From Salminus brasiliensis (taxonomy: Eukaryota > Chordata > Actinopteri > Characiformes > Bryconidae): a stretch of DNA of 64,000 nucleotides. A model generated the notes under the pieces. That model did no database searches, was not told the DNA's origin, and worked only from the letters and a program-made list of their open reading frames with translations. A program made the position numbers and the translations under genes. Every line of letters starts with the position of its first letter. The stretch's first letter is position 1. The stretch lies in contig NC_132894.1 of NCBI RefSeq assembly GCF_030463535.1, positions 30,389,125 through 30,453,124 on the forward strand. The letters run 5' to 3'. Positions 1 through 14,910 of the stretch are shown here, one piece after another.

Positions 1-369
1 CTTGTGCCCTAGAGTAGCAACCTGCTTTCTAATATCTAGCATCTGATTCTAGTACCCATTCTAATATCTAGTGATGCTGTCCAGTGTTACTGAGGCACAA
101 TAGTGATGAACAACTAGTTAAAAAATTTTTTCTCATTTTCTCCCAAAGTTGCAGTGTCATCAGTGCAACTTTGACCATGACTAGGGCTAGCAGGTCTAGG
201 GCTAGCTCTAGTGGTCTGGGTGCATGTACATTTTGGGGGCGTATATATTAATGAGTCAAGACTGTTAGGTCACAGTTTTTTGCATGTTCTCAGGTGTGTA
301 TCTGCCACTAAAGACTACCTAGATGAGAGGTCATCAAATCCAGACCTTGAATTCAGCTTGTTATGGGCT

Positions 370-505
370 TCGTGATCACTTGTTAACCCCATAAAACATC
401 TATGGCCCAAAAGTGTTTTACCAAGAATAGCTCCACCAGTTTGTACACAAGTCCATGTAGTTACTGAGTAATACACCTTAGTGTGTAATAAGCGTTAAGG
501 AATAA
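370..505 (-). repeat. short interspersed element, copy 1
   Basis: On the minus strand it shares ATTACTCAGTAACTACA, then ACAAACTGGTGG and GCTATTCTT, with 9,013-9,155 on the plus strand. It is a dispersed repeat of unknown class. At its upper end it may abut the neighbouring SINE. Confidence 0.5.
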
Positions 506-509
506 AGGG

Positions 510-753
510 CACACATTTGTCACTGCGCTATGTACAGCAAAATGTGTCTTCCGCATCCCATTTGTGGTAGTAAACACACACTAGTAAACTAGGGACACAG
601 AGAACACACACACAGTGGTGGGCGGCCAACTCCAGCGGCCAGGGAGCAGAGAGAGTGAAGGGCCTTGCTCAACAGTGGCAGCTTGCCAAGCCTGGGTATC
701 AAACCCACAACCCTGTCATCAATAACACGAAGCTCTAACCGCTAAGCCACCAC
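510..753 (-). mobile_element. tRNA-derived SINE
   Basis: On the minus strand the element starts GTGGTGGCTTAGCGGTTAGAGC (A-box-like) and has a B-box-like GGGTTTGATACCC about 45 nt later. A body with a GAGCAAGGCCCTTCAC motif follows, typical of teleost tRNA-derived SINEs. The 5' (low-coordinate) end of the body is uncertain. Confidence 0.6.
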
Positions 754-890
754 TGCTTCATCAACGGTTCAGTTAAATAGCACTGATTACCAAACCCAGG
801 ACTGGAAACTAGATTCTGGTTCCATGTAAAGAAAACCAAACACCATCTGTCCCAAACATGCTGTACAAAAAAAGAAGGAAAAAGTAATAC

Positions 891-1038
891 CTGTTCCACA
901 TGTTGCGCTGCACTCTGTCCAGGATCCATGCTTCCACTGGAAATCCGTGGCAGGCGTGCCACTGATAGACTCCTGCAGGCTTTCTCTACTGATAGTGTAT
1001 TCATACCGCACTCCTGGGTTGGTCTCCTGAAACAGCAG
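891..1038 (-). CDS. adamts7: adamts7 exon 16: end of spacer, start of second TSP1 repeat
   Basis: Residues 806-854 plus one nt. It starts [16 protein letters not shown] (spacer end), followed by a variable linker and the second TSP1 start [16 protein letters not shown]. The acceptor is GCTCCAG and the donor GTATTA, phase 1. The gene must continue to lower coordinates. I found no further exon in 1-890. Confidence 0.92.
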
Positions 1039-4000
1039 CTGGAGCACAGAGACGGCAGATGAAGAAGAACGCCAGGCCAAAGAACACAGACGCTAACGCA
1101 GACACAATCTCACACGGAGCTAAACAGCAGAACAATATAAACATGAGTCACATGTGTTAGAGGAGCTCTGGGGGAAGATTCTGCTTGAAGGTTGACAAAG
1201 CAACAAATACTACGATGCATTTGAGCAACGAAAGACTGAAATTTCAGAATTCCTTCCCAGCTGGATCTTTCAGATCAGCTAGATCTTTTGCAGTTCAAAA
1301 GACTGGAATGCTAAATAGCTAGTCTAATGCAATGTTACAGTTACAGGAAAATAGGAAGCTGTAAAAACTAAATAAAGGAATGTTAGACGCATCTGGATTG
1401 ATTATGGTTCTAAAAGAACAAAGAAAGTTACATAATATCAAGAAAGGTGGTAATTTTACTGATATTCACAATCCACTTCAAAACTAGTACTCAAATCTCC
1501 TCCAAAATATAACTGATTAGCATTTCATGATGGATAGAATAGTAAAAAAAAGTTATGCATCTTAAGTATTTGCTGTGCAGTTCATTATGTTAAATCTACA
1601 TATTATGGTCCAGTTTAATAGGCACAGATTCAAGAAAAATTAAATAACTACATAATTTTCCACTTATCCCAGATACAGTTGCAATCAAAATGATTCAACC
1701 CTCATTATAAGCAACAAACCAATAGTTTGCAATAAGCCAATCAAACAAGAGCAATTTAAATAGCTCATCACAACTAACAGAACAAGTGCTTTCTCCTGAT
1801 TCAACACAAAATGCCACTTTTAATGACGGCTGCAGTCTAAGAATTATTCAACCCCTTCATGACGAGCGTCTTTAGTACTTAGTACAGCACCCTTTTGCTG
1901 TTATGACCTGATGCATAGCCAGACACCAGCTTCTGGCAGCATTCCCGAGGAACCTTAGCCCCTCATGGGCAATGGCCTCTAGGATAGTTCTCTAATATTC
2001 TTGGGTTTGCTGCTGCAACCACCTTGTTCCAATCTTACCAAAGATTTTCTATGGGGTTCAAGTCAGGTGACTGGGACGGCCAGTCCAGGATCTTCTAGAA
2101 CTTCTTCTGAAACCAAGCCTTAACGGACTTCGAGGTATGATTGGGATCATTGTCTTGTTGGAAGGTCCAAAGACACCTAAACTTCAACTTAAGGATTCCA
2201 GTGCCAAGGGAAGCAAATCAGCCCCAGAGCATCACAGAGCCTCTGGCATGCTTCACTGCAGACACCCAGCCATTTCTTTTTCAGAACGCTGTCAATGCAG
2301 CGCCACCGGGCTTTTGATCGCAGTCATCTACCCACCCTGGAGAGAGGAGGGCCAATGGGATTCAAACTAGCAATCCTCTGGTCAAAGTGACAGCACCTTA
2401 TTCTGCAGGACCACTCAGAGCTCATGACTATATAGTTGATCAGATATGACGTTTGATGTTTGGTGTCCAAATTTTGCTTATTTAGTTGAATTAGTCACCC
2501 AAATCTTTTCTTCAAATCCATTCTTTTATCAATTCATGATGCTCATAAAACCAGTTGAGACGTAGCTTTGTGACGTGGTACATCATCATGCCGGAGGTAG
2601 CCGTTAGAAGATAAGGTAAATGGTGGTCATGAAGAGATGCACAAGGACAGCAACAATACTCGAATAGGCGGTGGCTTTCAAGAGATGATTGATTGGTATT
2701 AACAGGCCCAATGTGTGCTAAGACAACATTCCTCACACCATTACACCACCATTACTCCACCAGCTTGGACTGTTAACACAAAGCAGGCTTGGTCTATGGA
2801 TTCATACTGTTGGTGCCAAATTCTGACCGCACCATCAGGGTGCTTCTGGAGAAATCAGGATTACTCAGCTCAAGCTATGTTTTTCCAGTCTTCAACAGTT
2901 TGGGTTTAGTTAGCCTGTGCCTACTGCAGCCTTAACTTTCTGTTCTTGGCTGATAGTTGGCTAATTAGCTGATTAAACACAAGAATTACTAGTTGTATAA
3001 GTGTTTTGATTGAAGTGCCTGGTTACATACTGCAAACATTTGTTTTTTTACCATTAACCTCTAGTGTTTGTTACCCATGCAGTTCCAGTACAAAACTAAA
3101 GAAGGAAAATTTGGACACCAAACATGTCTTGGATCATCGGCTACATCTGAGGTAAGTGGAAAGTTAAATCATTTTGCAGAATCACTCCTTTAAGCCTAGT
3201 CTTACTGCACTGCAATGCTAAAGCTGATTTCATATATTAAAAATGGCTGTTTATTCTAGATTTAGGCTTAATACAGGTCTAAGAAATAATGTTATATTAT
3301 ACAATCAAAACAGCTAATATGAAAAGTAAATTAAAACTTTCCAAAAAGCACCATGAATTCATACAGTCGACTAGACAGAAGTAATCTTGACCACTCTGTC
3401 AGAAGCATCGAAGGAGAAGTTTCATTTTGAACCTGTCTAGCAAACAAACCACTCAAACACACTGTGAGCCCAAAAGCCCATTAGTAGTCTGACTGCACCT
3501 GAGCAGGGAAGCTGCTCTGAAGCTCTCGGGATCCCTGAGCGTGGTGGGAAGTAACGAGCATCATTATGATGGTGCCAGAGCTGCCTGCCTCAGCAGACAA
3601 CGCTGCTCTCCCACCCACATGGGGGTGGCTTGCCAAGGGGCTGAGGATGCCTCCGTGGGAGGAGACCCTTTAAGTGCGGCTCCCCCTGCCTGTCCTATAT
3701 CGCTAATGAATCCTGCCAGCACTTTCATGTGGCTAGAGCGCAGCGCTCGGGCTTAAATGAAAGGTGTGTTGTGACGCTTATCTATTTTTCTATAATTAAT
3801 CAAAGGAGGTGCAGTTGAAACCCTTAATCTGCACACTTCAGTGTCTCTCTTTCCCAGCTACATAACATACACATTAATATTTTCACACTTTCGGGTTTTT
3901 ATTATAAATCCAGGTATGTCATATTGTATTAACACAATATTATGATATTCTACATATGCTTGAAAGAAAAAAACAGCAGGAAATGGGTTCCACTTGTACA

Positions 4001-4063
4001 CAACATATAATTAAATAAATCAAGCACAAAATACAAATATTTCCTATTTCTAAAGAGCATAAC

Positions 4064-4136
<73 letters not shown>

Positions 4137-7100
4137 CTCTATAAATAGTGCACTGTTGCTTTAAATGACATTGCATCAAGAATGTTACATCATTCAAGCC
4201 TTTGGAGCAGCCAGGAACAAAAAAGGCAAGGTTTATTTGTTGCTTGTTCATATTAGACAGGCAGACACTTAAATAATAATACCAAGGATTTTTGCTATGT
4301 CAGGAAACTTGACCACAGAAAGAACTGTGGCCATTTTAGGATGTAGAATGTACCACCCCATTGCGTTTTATTGCACATGACTCCCATGACTAAATAAAAC
4401 ATTATTTAATAAATTTACTATTTAATACATACTTTATGCCTGGTTTGGAAACTTGCTATGTGGAAGGGACACTCATTTCATAGAGGTTTTAGACAACTAA
4501 GTATATATTTTTAAAAGCATGTCTCTCAGCAGTAAGATCCAGATCACATTAGAACAGATGCGGGTAAATATAAATACAGTAAAGCGGAACAGGAATGTCT
4601 CATTCTGAAGAAAGTAGGTGAGATCTTGTGAGCTAGTCTCACGAACAATGCTCACTTCCCGATTTCTCCTGGACATCCCCAGCCAGCACAGCGTGGTATG
4701 TGGTCAATTCCATCAGCAGCAGCAGCTCACCTGATTTACCATCTTTAAGCACCGATTTACCAAACCAGGTGTTGATATGATGAGAAAATAATACTAGACT
4801 CCATGAGGAGAACTTTGGAGATGTTCTAATGAACACAGTGATGGAAAACCACAACTTTTTGTAGGAATGTTGATTGTATTCATTCCTATATTAGCACTTT
4901 ATTCATTCTAATTCATTGTCATTTTCACTGTAAATGCACATTTGTAAATGAATACACTCATGTTTGTTTTTCTCCTTATTTGTTCTAATCTACCTCTTTA
5001 ATTAAGTTTAGTATTATTCTTCTTCTACTACAATTAATAATTCAGTAAGGGTCCTGTTTACTGTCTAGTGCTGATGTAGGTGTCTGCCATGCAAAATAAT
5101 TCATCCAATTTGTTAGTTTCACTTTGTACATTGTACACTGATTGTCAGTCACCAAAACAAACAATACAAACAATAAAAGAAGAAACTAATCCTCATTAAA
5201 ATGAATTCCCTAAATCTGTGAGCACATTTGAAGCACTAGGGGGCAGTTGGTCTTTCATTTGTCAAACCTTGAAAGATAAAGATTAATTTTCTCAGTTCAT
5301 TCATTTATTTATCTTCACATTGACTGAAATACATAGAAATGCAGCTTTGAAAGCCGACGGAAATGCTTCTCATCTGATGCGGTTTCATAATCATATCCGC
5401 AGACCTCTCCTCCACGCTTCCTACAGGAGCAGATTATATTTACATCAGACCTTCAATATCTGGAGCAGCCCAGAGCAGCAGGGGTTCTCCTTTGGAGTGT
5501 CAGTGGGAGATTTTCTAGCTCTGGTCAAACATTTAAAGTCAGGCCAGCTTCAAATGCTAAAGTAACTGATTACAGAGCATTTTTCGAGTTAGCAAAGTCA
5601 AAAGTTCTTCTCACTCAATATTCAGTTCTGCATCTCAGAACTATATGGTTTAGATCGAGCCTCAAAAACAGTAGTAAATGCTGAGCTGCAGCTAAAATTA
5701 AATTTATTAAATACTGTGTAAGATGTTTGGTCTGTAGCTCCTCCCCCTCAATCTGTTTACTGTTTATTCCCGTCTGCAGGTTGAAACTTCACTATCACGT
5801 GAAAGGAGGCCTTCCCAGACTTGTGACTAGTGGGTTTGGGGAGGGCTTGTGTTGTTGACAATATTCAAACTTAGGATCTCATGTCTCTTGACAAGCAGGC
5901 AGTTAGACAGTTGTGCCACTTCAGGTCTGTGAAGCCATGTACATTTCTGTATTTAAGAAAGAACGGAAAGGTACACACATCTCACATCTCTAAAGTGGCT
6001 TTACAGTCTAACTGCCTAATCATTATGTGTGACAAAATCTAAAAAATGTTAATGCAAGCATCCCTCCCTTGTCAAGAGCCTCTCAGTGTGGGGATGTCAT
6101 GTGATAGGGGGAGGTCTAAACTACAGATGGGAATAAACAGCAAACAAATTAAAGAACACAGACTAAACATCAGGCTTTTGAGGCTCAGCTCAAAATGCAT
6201 TATGTGTGGAATTATTTATGATTGACGAAGTGCGGACCATGCTCGATTGGCTGAGGCAAGGAAAGGGAACTCAAGAAGTTTGGGCTGAAGTTCTGGGGGT
6301 ACTTTGAACTGATGGGACCCAAATCCACACCTCCTTGGCTAGCAGAAGTTGAGCATGATTTGAACCATGATTTGTTTTGGTGTGAATTTTTATCATGAGA
6401 AGAGGGGAGAGGAGGAGTTTGGGCATGGTCCTTCTCTCAAACTTTTAGTTATTACACAACTCGGGAGGTTCTTTAATTTGGAGGACCTTCAAGAAAAGGT
6501 TTTTTAAAGAAAAAGGTTCCTTGAAGGTTCCTTAATATGTTCCTCCACAGGTTCAAACTGATGAACCTACAATAGTGCCTTATGGATCTTAAACTTTTTA
6601 AAAGTGTCGGAGGCACTTAACATGCTCGTTCTTGGTACCCCTTCATTAAGGCCACTCTAGAACATCCCACAAGGTTAGCGGTCTCCAAGATACACTCTGC
6701 TACAACTGACTGGTGTGCTCGCTTATTTATATGTGCAGCAACCCAGCAAACACGGTTTTGCTGTGACAACGTTGTGATAACCAAACATAGAAATGCACTC
6801 ATTCCTTAAAATATTTTGATGTGTCAGAAAATGAATAATAGAACATGATTGGAATTTTGGAAAGTTGTCAAAAGGTCTTCCATCTTACGACCAAGAGGCA
6901 GTGTTACCTAATGATGATGTTGCGGCAATGTAAAAACATAAACAGTGCAACCTTCTGACAACATTGTAGCAACATTATAGAAACCCTGTCAAAAAGCATT
7001 TGTGACATCCCGGGTCGAGTTCATTCCAAACCAGGGCTGGTCATGACACTCTGATATGACTGTGTATAACCACCACCGTAATCATATTTGTAATAATAAA

Positions 7101-10100
7101 CAGCAACTCACACTGCTTTTGAGGCTGGATTTCTTCAGAGTACAGTTTTCCAAGCCAGGAGAAGTAGCATTTGGCAAATGCCCTGCACATTCCCAACTGA
7201 CCAGCAATTGGCCAGCTTAACTCATGTGACTCAGGAGGACAGGAGATGCAGCTGTCTCATTTCTTAGGAGTTTGTAAATCAGACACCCTGTTACACAATC
7301 TTTCAGTGTTGAAAACAAGCCCTCTGGACCAAGTTGACTGTATCATATAATCTTCACAATAAATGAGGGCACGATAATGAATATCATCTCCCAGAATGTT
7401 GACCAACTGCATGTTTCATTTACAAAGAGGCTTCCAAGTGGTGAGTCTTACTGCCAGAGGATCTCTCATTGACTCCCATGGTTTCTAATAGCATGAGATT
7501 AAATCTAAAAAAATAAAATGCTGCAATATGCATAAGGTGTCTCGTAATACACTCGATACAATAATACAATAGATGCACCTTTATTTTTAAGAGTGTACGT
7601 TCAATTCTTGCAATATATTTTGGACCTATCACCCATCCCAATGTTGCATCACACAGACTTATTTTCAGAACTCAGTACCTGAATCCACACTGGCTCCCTG
7701 GTTGGTCCTGGGGATGTCAGGTTCTCCAGCTGGCCATTCCGTTCATAGGTGAACACTGTTCCAGCTGCCTTGTACTCTCCGTTCCACTGGATGGTCCAGC
7801 CGCCATTCAGGAAATACTTTTCTGGGTCGTTGCTCCGTAACGCCAAAAAGTTCCCAGCCTCGGCCACCTCCTCAATGTGGATGCCCCGTGCTCCTTCTGG
7901 AATCAGACCAATGTCCACATAGCCTGGGATACAGAAACAGACCTGCTTATTATTAAAGCTTAAGCTCAGCACTGAAGTATTCTCCTCTACTGACCAGGGC
8001 ATTTCAGTCTTAAAGGATTTGTGACACATAAAAGGACACAATGTAAAAATAACCCTTAAATCAGAATTCTCACATTTTATCACAGGTTAAAGCAACATTA
8101 TGTAGCATTGTTACCTTAAAATATCACCTTCAGAATCATGGAGATGCTCCACTGACATGTAATAGAAAGAATAGCATCTCTATCATTATCTCTCTGGGCT
8201 CGGCACGCTGCTAACTGCACTATGTAACTGTGGTAAGTGGAACTGTGGAACACTGTATAACCCGAGTCCGATAATATTACTACACCATGTTGATCCACAT
8301 GCTTCTTACATCTTCAATGATAGCTCTGTATCTCCCAGCTTGTCCAAAAAGGCATGTTTAAAGTGTGTCCCTTAGTGGTGGCTCAAAGTGCAAATTACGC
8401 TTCCCAATTGTAGAGGGAGCCCAAGAGCATGAAATGCCAATTCACGCATAATGCTGTTTTAAGGCTTCATGGCACATTCTGTTTAAGGATTCCTGTTGAG
8501 GTTATTGCTAGTAAAAATGCATACCATACCCAGCCCCTCACTCTCCTCAAAGGTCTTCTTCACAGTTTCACAAGTGGATCCATTTCCATGACATACTCCA
8601 CACCGGTCCTCAACAGCATTGGAGTCGATCTCATAATCACAGCCAATATTCTACAACAAATAAAGCACACACACACAACACAGCACAGGGAAATACAGTG
8701 CTGGATTAAATAGGCGATTCTTCAATTAGGGAAACTTTTATACACCAGGGTTATGAATTTATGTTAGGAATACGTTAGAAATATTAGACATATTTTTTTT
8801 TACAAAATAAATAGCTTAGGTATTAAACATATTATTCACAGCACAGCAGAAAAAAATTGCTTAAATCATTGCGATTTCCAATTGTTCAGTGTTTACTTTA
8901 CTCAGTGGTCTACTTTGCTATATTGGCCTTATTCCCAACCCAGACTTTAAAACAAAATGATAAAAACAGACCAATTCATCAAAAAAAATAAGTTTGTCTC
9001 AATCCAATCCAAGCGCCTTAACCCCTTAATGCAGAAAGGCTTATCACACACTAAGGCCTATTACTCAGTAACTACAGGGACAAACTGGTGGGGCTATTCT
9101 TTGATAATAGTGCTTGTAATGGTGAGCCATAGGCTGCTTAAGGGGTTAATGTTGAGTATCAGCTAATAATCAGCTAATATTTGTGTCTTCATTCTAGGTA
9201 CATCTTCACTATGGTGGTTCTAGAACATCCTACGATGTTAGCGATTTACAAGATGCTACCACCCTATTATGATGCCCTTCTGGACATCATTCAAACCACA
9301 TTCTTTTCTCATGATGATCATGTTGACTCTGCTACAACTAACTGGTGTGCTTGACTATTCAGACATGCGGCAAACCCTGTCACATGACACAATCACATCA
9401 GAATGTCATGACCAGTTCTGGTTTGGAATGAACTCGGCCCGGGGCGTCACAGATGATATATGATAGGGTTTTCTGATCTATGATCACAATGTAATAACAT
9501 TTTGACAACTTTCCAAAATTCCAATCAGGTTCCATTATTCCTTTTCTGACAATAGACCACATCAAAATATGTTACGAAATAGTGCATTTCAACATTGTGT
9601 CAATGTTGTGGGCACCAAATCAATAGGTTATCAGAGCATTGTCACAACAGAACCATGTTTGCTGGGTTGCTGCACATATAAACAAGCGAGCACACCAGTC
9701 AGTTGTTGCAGAGTGAAAAGAGATCATCATGGACAAAGGGCTCGATTTGACTGATGTCCAAAAGGGCGTTAAAAATAGGGTACAGAGCAAAGGGTGGAAG
9801 CATCTCAAAAACTCAAAAACTCAAAAACGTCATAGGATGTTCAAGAGCCATTGTAGTGAATGTGTACCAAGAATGGACTTCCTCTGTAACAGTTGTTCTT
9901 TACATTTTGCCACAATTGCATGATAAGTGGACCAATAGAAATGTTCCAAAATGACTTGGAATTAAATCTTTTTACAATGACTTCCATTACAATCTAGGAA
10001 GGTTCTTCTTCTCCTGTAAAGTTGCCAAGTTGAAGGTAGGAGGTTTTTGTGTGGCACAGACAATATATAATGTTTTTAAGCCTAATTTAACAATGTTATA

Positions 10101-13100
10101 GTCTATTTTAAGTTCAGTTATGATGAGTTGGCTCACCTCCTGCACCCTGGTGATAGCAGCTACCAGTCACTTTAAAATGCAGCAGAGAAATGGCTTGGTT
10201 TTTGATTTGTGCATAATAACAATGCACACTCTGAACTGATGACTCAAAATAACCATTTTACTGTGTTTTTTGGAAGGCAATAAGACAGACCTAACTTGAT
10301 AGACAAAACTGGAGGGGAGAATATCTGCCAGCCGGTGAAGGGGTTGTTTGAACGGAAGCCGAAGCTGCAACTCAGAATGCCTGTAGCTATGTTTCTCAGC
10401 ATGTTCATGCTCTCAAAAAAGCAACCCTTGATGGCAAAAACCTTGCGTGCCTGTATATGGTAATGGAATTCCGTTCAGGCAAAGTCCTTCACACTGCACA
10501 GTGCACCAGCTTATGATACTGTTTCCTTATGCATAAATGCATTGCCACCTTCTGCATATCCTTCTTGTAAATGCATCCCATTTGTCACTGAGACGATTCT
10601 CAGCAGATCGCAGCAGAAGCGCAGCCCATTCTAAGGAAATAATCTCTTCTTCCCCAAAACCCTGAAATGCTGTTTGCAAGCTATAGCCAAACTCACTTCC
10701 AACACAAACATGCTTCTCCTTAGGACAACTGGATGTGCTTGCTCAGAACTACAGCAAACTCCTGAGGGACAGATTTCTGCCAAGGGTGTGAAGCTGAAGT
10801 TCTTCACTGGCTGAACCTGCATGACCCTTTTGGACTGAGGGCTAGACACTGTACAATACTGTACAAAACTCAAAGGCCATTTATTTAATTTCTAGTCAAG
10901 ACGTTAAGTAAGATTTAACCAAGACACCGATTTAACAGAATTACACAGAAGCTTTAAAAACAAAATATCATATCAAATGTTTTGGGATGTATTGCTGACT
11001 GGACTTAGACTTGGATTGTTGCCAGCACAGAGCAAAATCAGGCAGATTGTCCACTATCTGAAGAGGACCAGAAATGATGTTCACAGACCTACTGTAAATT
11101 CTATTGATTTTGAATTAATTACAGGCAAATTCACTGTGGTTGTATCTCCAATATGGTAACTTTACAGGGGAAATAAAAACCTTTTAAGTCAATTTGGTCC
11201 ATTCATTCAAATTTGAGAACTACTACCAGCCACAAATTACAAAAATAAAGACGTTTGCGTGACAACTATGACATTTTTTTAAATCCGCCTATTCATTCCA
11301 CAGCAGTTTAGCTACACCCACTCACGTTGAAGCTATAACCAATGTTTCAGTCTGGACTGGAGTCCTGATCTGTGAAATAGTGTAATTCTGTTAGTAAATA
11401 TTCTTTCAACATATTCTTTCAAAATATTCTTTCTAGCCACTATACCTGCTACCTGCACTATACCCACTAAACAACGAGAAACACCATGCCTTTGGGACAT
11501 TAGCACTAATTCGCAACTAGTTTTAAGAGGCAGAGAAAACTTTATTAGCAGAAAATTCAGTGAGTCGACATGCTTGTCTATGAGGAATACATTTAGAACA
11601 GTTCATAAACTGCATATTTTGTCACATGGCTCCGCCCCTGGGACAGGGTCTCTGTAACATGACCTTTCCAACTGGGTTTGTTAATTACCGCACAATACCT
11701 AAGGCTCTGTTGTTTGTGTTTAACTGGTCACGTCACTGCTAGGCTCCGCCCCTCACCTAGTAATGCAATTCACTCATGTCATAGTCTAGTTTTTCTGTCT
11801 CTAGCGTGTATTTAACCACTGGCCCTCTTTAACCTATGTGTTAATAACTCAGCTCTCCACTCACAGTAATAAAGCTCAGAACTTGCAACCCCCATATGGA
11901 AATGTGATATATGGCAATATCAAAACTTACAATCATATGCCATACATTAGAATGTATGGAATTCCCTTGCGTCCATATAATATATTCCCATATATAAACG
12001 GCAATGTACAGGGGAATGTATATATACTAGTCACCGGTTGTACTTTTTTGGAGAGTGCCGACTACTGCAAGACTACTGCCTGATGTTTTAGAGATGCTCT
12101 GACCTAGTCGTCTAGCCATCACACTTTGGCTCTTGTGACAGTGGCTCAGATTCTTATACTTGACCATTTTACCAGCTTTTAACAGCTTAATCACCTTCAA
12201 GAACTGACTTCTGACTTACCGACTAATTTATCCACCCCTTGACAGATGAAGCTTCTGTAGATGAAAAATATCCAATGTTTTTTATTTCACCTATACTACC
12301 TAGCACTAATGTTATGGCCACACAATTTTATTGCATTTAATGTATATAAATGTTACATATATGTTCTGTAATTGATATTTATGTATATGTTTACTATATA
12401 GTATATGTGCACTTATTTCTTTTACTTACCAATCAAAATGATACATGGCCCACATATTATGCTTGGCTTACATATAGTGCACTATGTATGTATGTATGTA
12501 TGTATGTATGTATGTGTGTATTACATATTTGCATATATATCTCATAATTGGCCATATATCAGATTTCCTCGTGGGACTTGCCTCCTCCTCTTCGCTAGTG
12601 ACATTCAGTCTCTTACAGTAAGTATGTAAATAACCTGCACACTATTTGTTTTTAGATTATTTTAGAATGTACTGCAAGAAGGCTTAGTACTTCTGTCCCT
12701 GGATGCTCTGTGAGCTGTGGGGAAATAAGGGGGAGAATGAAAGCATAAAACAACTTACTGATGTTAATGCAATGCTCACATTTTCAGCCATATTCAATTA
12801 AGCGAGGCTAGAAGTCAGTAGCGGCGGCGGAATTCGCTTGCATAAATATCACATTTTCTGCACAAGCAACGTCATGTGCATTGGAACAAGTTGTTCGGGT
12901 CATGTAAGGACTGAATGGTGATTTCACGTCGGGCTGAACAAACCCTGGGGTACAGGCAGACAGTCTTGTGAAAAGTAGCACGCTTTGCTCAACTGGAAGC
13001 CAGTTAAGAAACCATTTCACAATGGCTATGGTTTGTGCTTGCTGGCCACTTGCAATCCTTTATTGCACACTGTGACTGCAAAGACACTCCACACCGCGAA

Positions 13101-14879
13101 AGGCAAAGGGATAAGCTGTGGGAGAACAGAGATGGGTCAAAGGTATTACTGACCTTACAGATTCCATTAATGCACATGTCCCGACTCTGACTACCCTCGT
13201 AGCACTGGGTCCCATCAATCACGGCATCCACCATCTTCTCCGAGAAATACTCGCTCAGTGGACGGCAGTGTAGTTCACATGGATTAACTGACAGAAAATG
13301 TTTATATTGGTCAGCAGAAGCACTTCCAGAGCAGTTCAGTTCTTAAGACTGACATGCAGGACTCAAAATATGGACAAAACACCATATTGACAACTACGTT
13401 GCTACAATATACAACTGTGATAACTGTTTAGACAGTCTGAATCATGTCAGTTTCATGCGAACATCCACAGAATGGATCTGGAACCCCGAGATACAGGAAT
13501 GAAGGCCAATTGAGAGAGCACAGTTAGCCAGACAAGTAGATACAGTTGATGGGGGACTTTATACCCTTCTAGCCCATGTCTAGCATTAGGCATGGTGCCA
13601 TGCTAAGTCCAGTGGCAATACTTCTTCACAGGGACTAGACAAGCTGTGTGTGTGCAGTTGCACATCTACATCAGCAATGGGTGCAACTTAAATGCATAGT
13701 TTAAAAACGTAGCTGAATGCATTCTTTAAAGGGAGTGTATTCAATGACAGGGTATATTTTATTTATTTATTTATTTTATTTAAATATTTTTTAACCCTCT
13801 TTCCCAAAATTTTATAATGGAAAATTGATGTACCTCCTCTGAGTCTCATGAAGAACTAACTAACTGCCAGACTTGTTAAATCAGCTAACAGAAACTCACG
13901 TAGCCCTGCACCACACTGTGTGTGATGGATGAAGAGGAAGGGCCATCCAACCCACTTTGAAAGGATCTAGCTATGGCATTGTCCCAGATCTAGCTCATAA
14001 TCTCATGACAGTAATCCACCCTAGTTTATATATAGATGCTTACTTCGGTTATTGACGTGCACCCATTTGTAGAACTTGCCCTTATAAGGCACGTTGTTGA
14101 ACCTGCTGCACTGGATGGATTTGAAGCTGGGCTGGTCCGGAGGGCAAGGCTGATGCTTGCAGATTCTGTACCGGAGACGCTCTCCCAGACAGTATCTCCC
14201 TCCATTCTTCGGGCTGATCGACAGGACAGAAAAGTGAGATCACTGTGTTTATGTACATTAAGCAACATAAAATGTGACATTACCGAAGGGACTGCTACCG
14301 AAAACGGGAGTTAGTTCCAGAGACTACATAGGAGACATTACACTGTGAATGAGGTAATCTTCCACGCATGTGCTTCTTACTATCTTGCAACAACTACAGT
14401 CTTTCTTCCCATTGAAAGAAAGTTACAGACATTGTAAGTGGGTTATGAATTACTAGAAGCCTAAAGAATCTGCTGCTGAGAGCTGACACAGATGTTCCAC
14501 ATGCATTTAATCTATCCATCAATATCCCAAACAATCATCCCAGGTGGAGGCCCTGGCTTCAGCCTTCAAAGCCATGTGTTCTATAAACACAGCAAGGTAT
14601 AAATGACTCACTGTATGTGCACAGTGATATTTCCAGCCACAGGAAACATGCTGTCATAGTTAGGACAAGCAAAGACACATGAGCCCACTCCTGCTATGAC
14701 TTAAGGATAGGAGCAGTGACCCAAATATTTGGTATCACTATCAGGCTTCAGGGTTGTTCATCATCCTGGAAGTTTATGGAAATGCTGAAAGATTGATGAG
14801 ATCAATTTGGCTTATTTTTTTTAAACCCCTTTTCCAGACCATAATTACAATGCATTAAATGATACTCAGAAACAAACAG

Positions 14880-14910
<31 letters not shown>

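Larger units (their letters stand above)
1..890. other. intronic DNA downstream of exon 16
   Basis: It holds the SINE and a short repeat listed separately. A CTAGGGCTAGC phrase occurs twice at about 182-210. No further adamts7 exon is recognisable. Confidence 0.6.
1039..7678 (-). other. adamts7 intron 15 (about 6.6 kb)
   Basis: It contains a Tc1-like remnant (1,672-2,290), a dispersed repeat (2,484-2,990), a 64-bp AT microsatellite (4,071-4,134), a foldback element (5,560-6,200) and a Tc1-like 5' fragment (6,617-7,065). I see nothing else that can be named, including in 3,000-4,000 and 4,140-5,550. Confidence 0.8.
8651..13153 (-). other. adamts7 intron 13 (about 4.5 kb)
   Basis: It holds a short interspersed element (9,013-9,155), a Tc1-like fragment pair (9,220-9,890), an LTR-like segment (11,618-11,890), another Tc1-like 3' fragment (12,083-12,310) and a TATG microsatellite (12,483-12,516). 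Nothing recognisable lies in 9,900-11,600 or 12,600-13,150. Confidence 0.8.
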
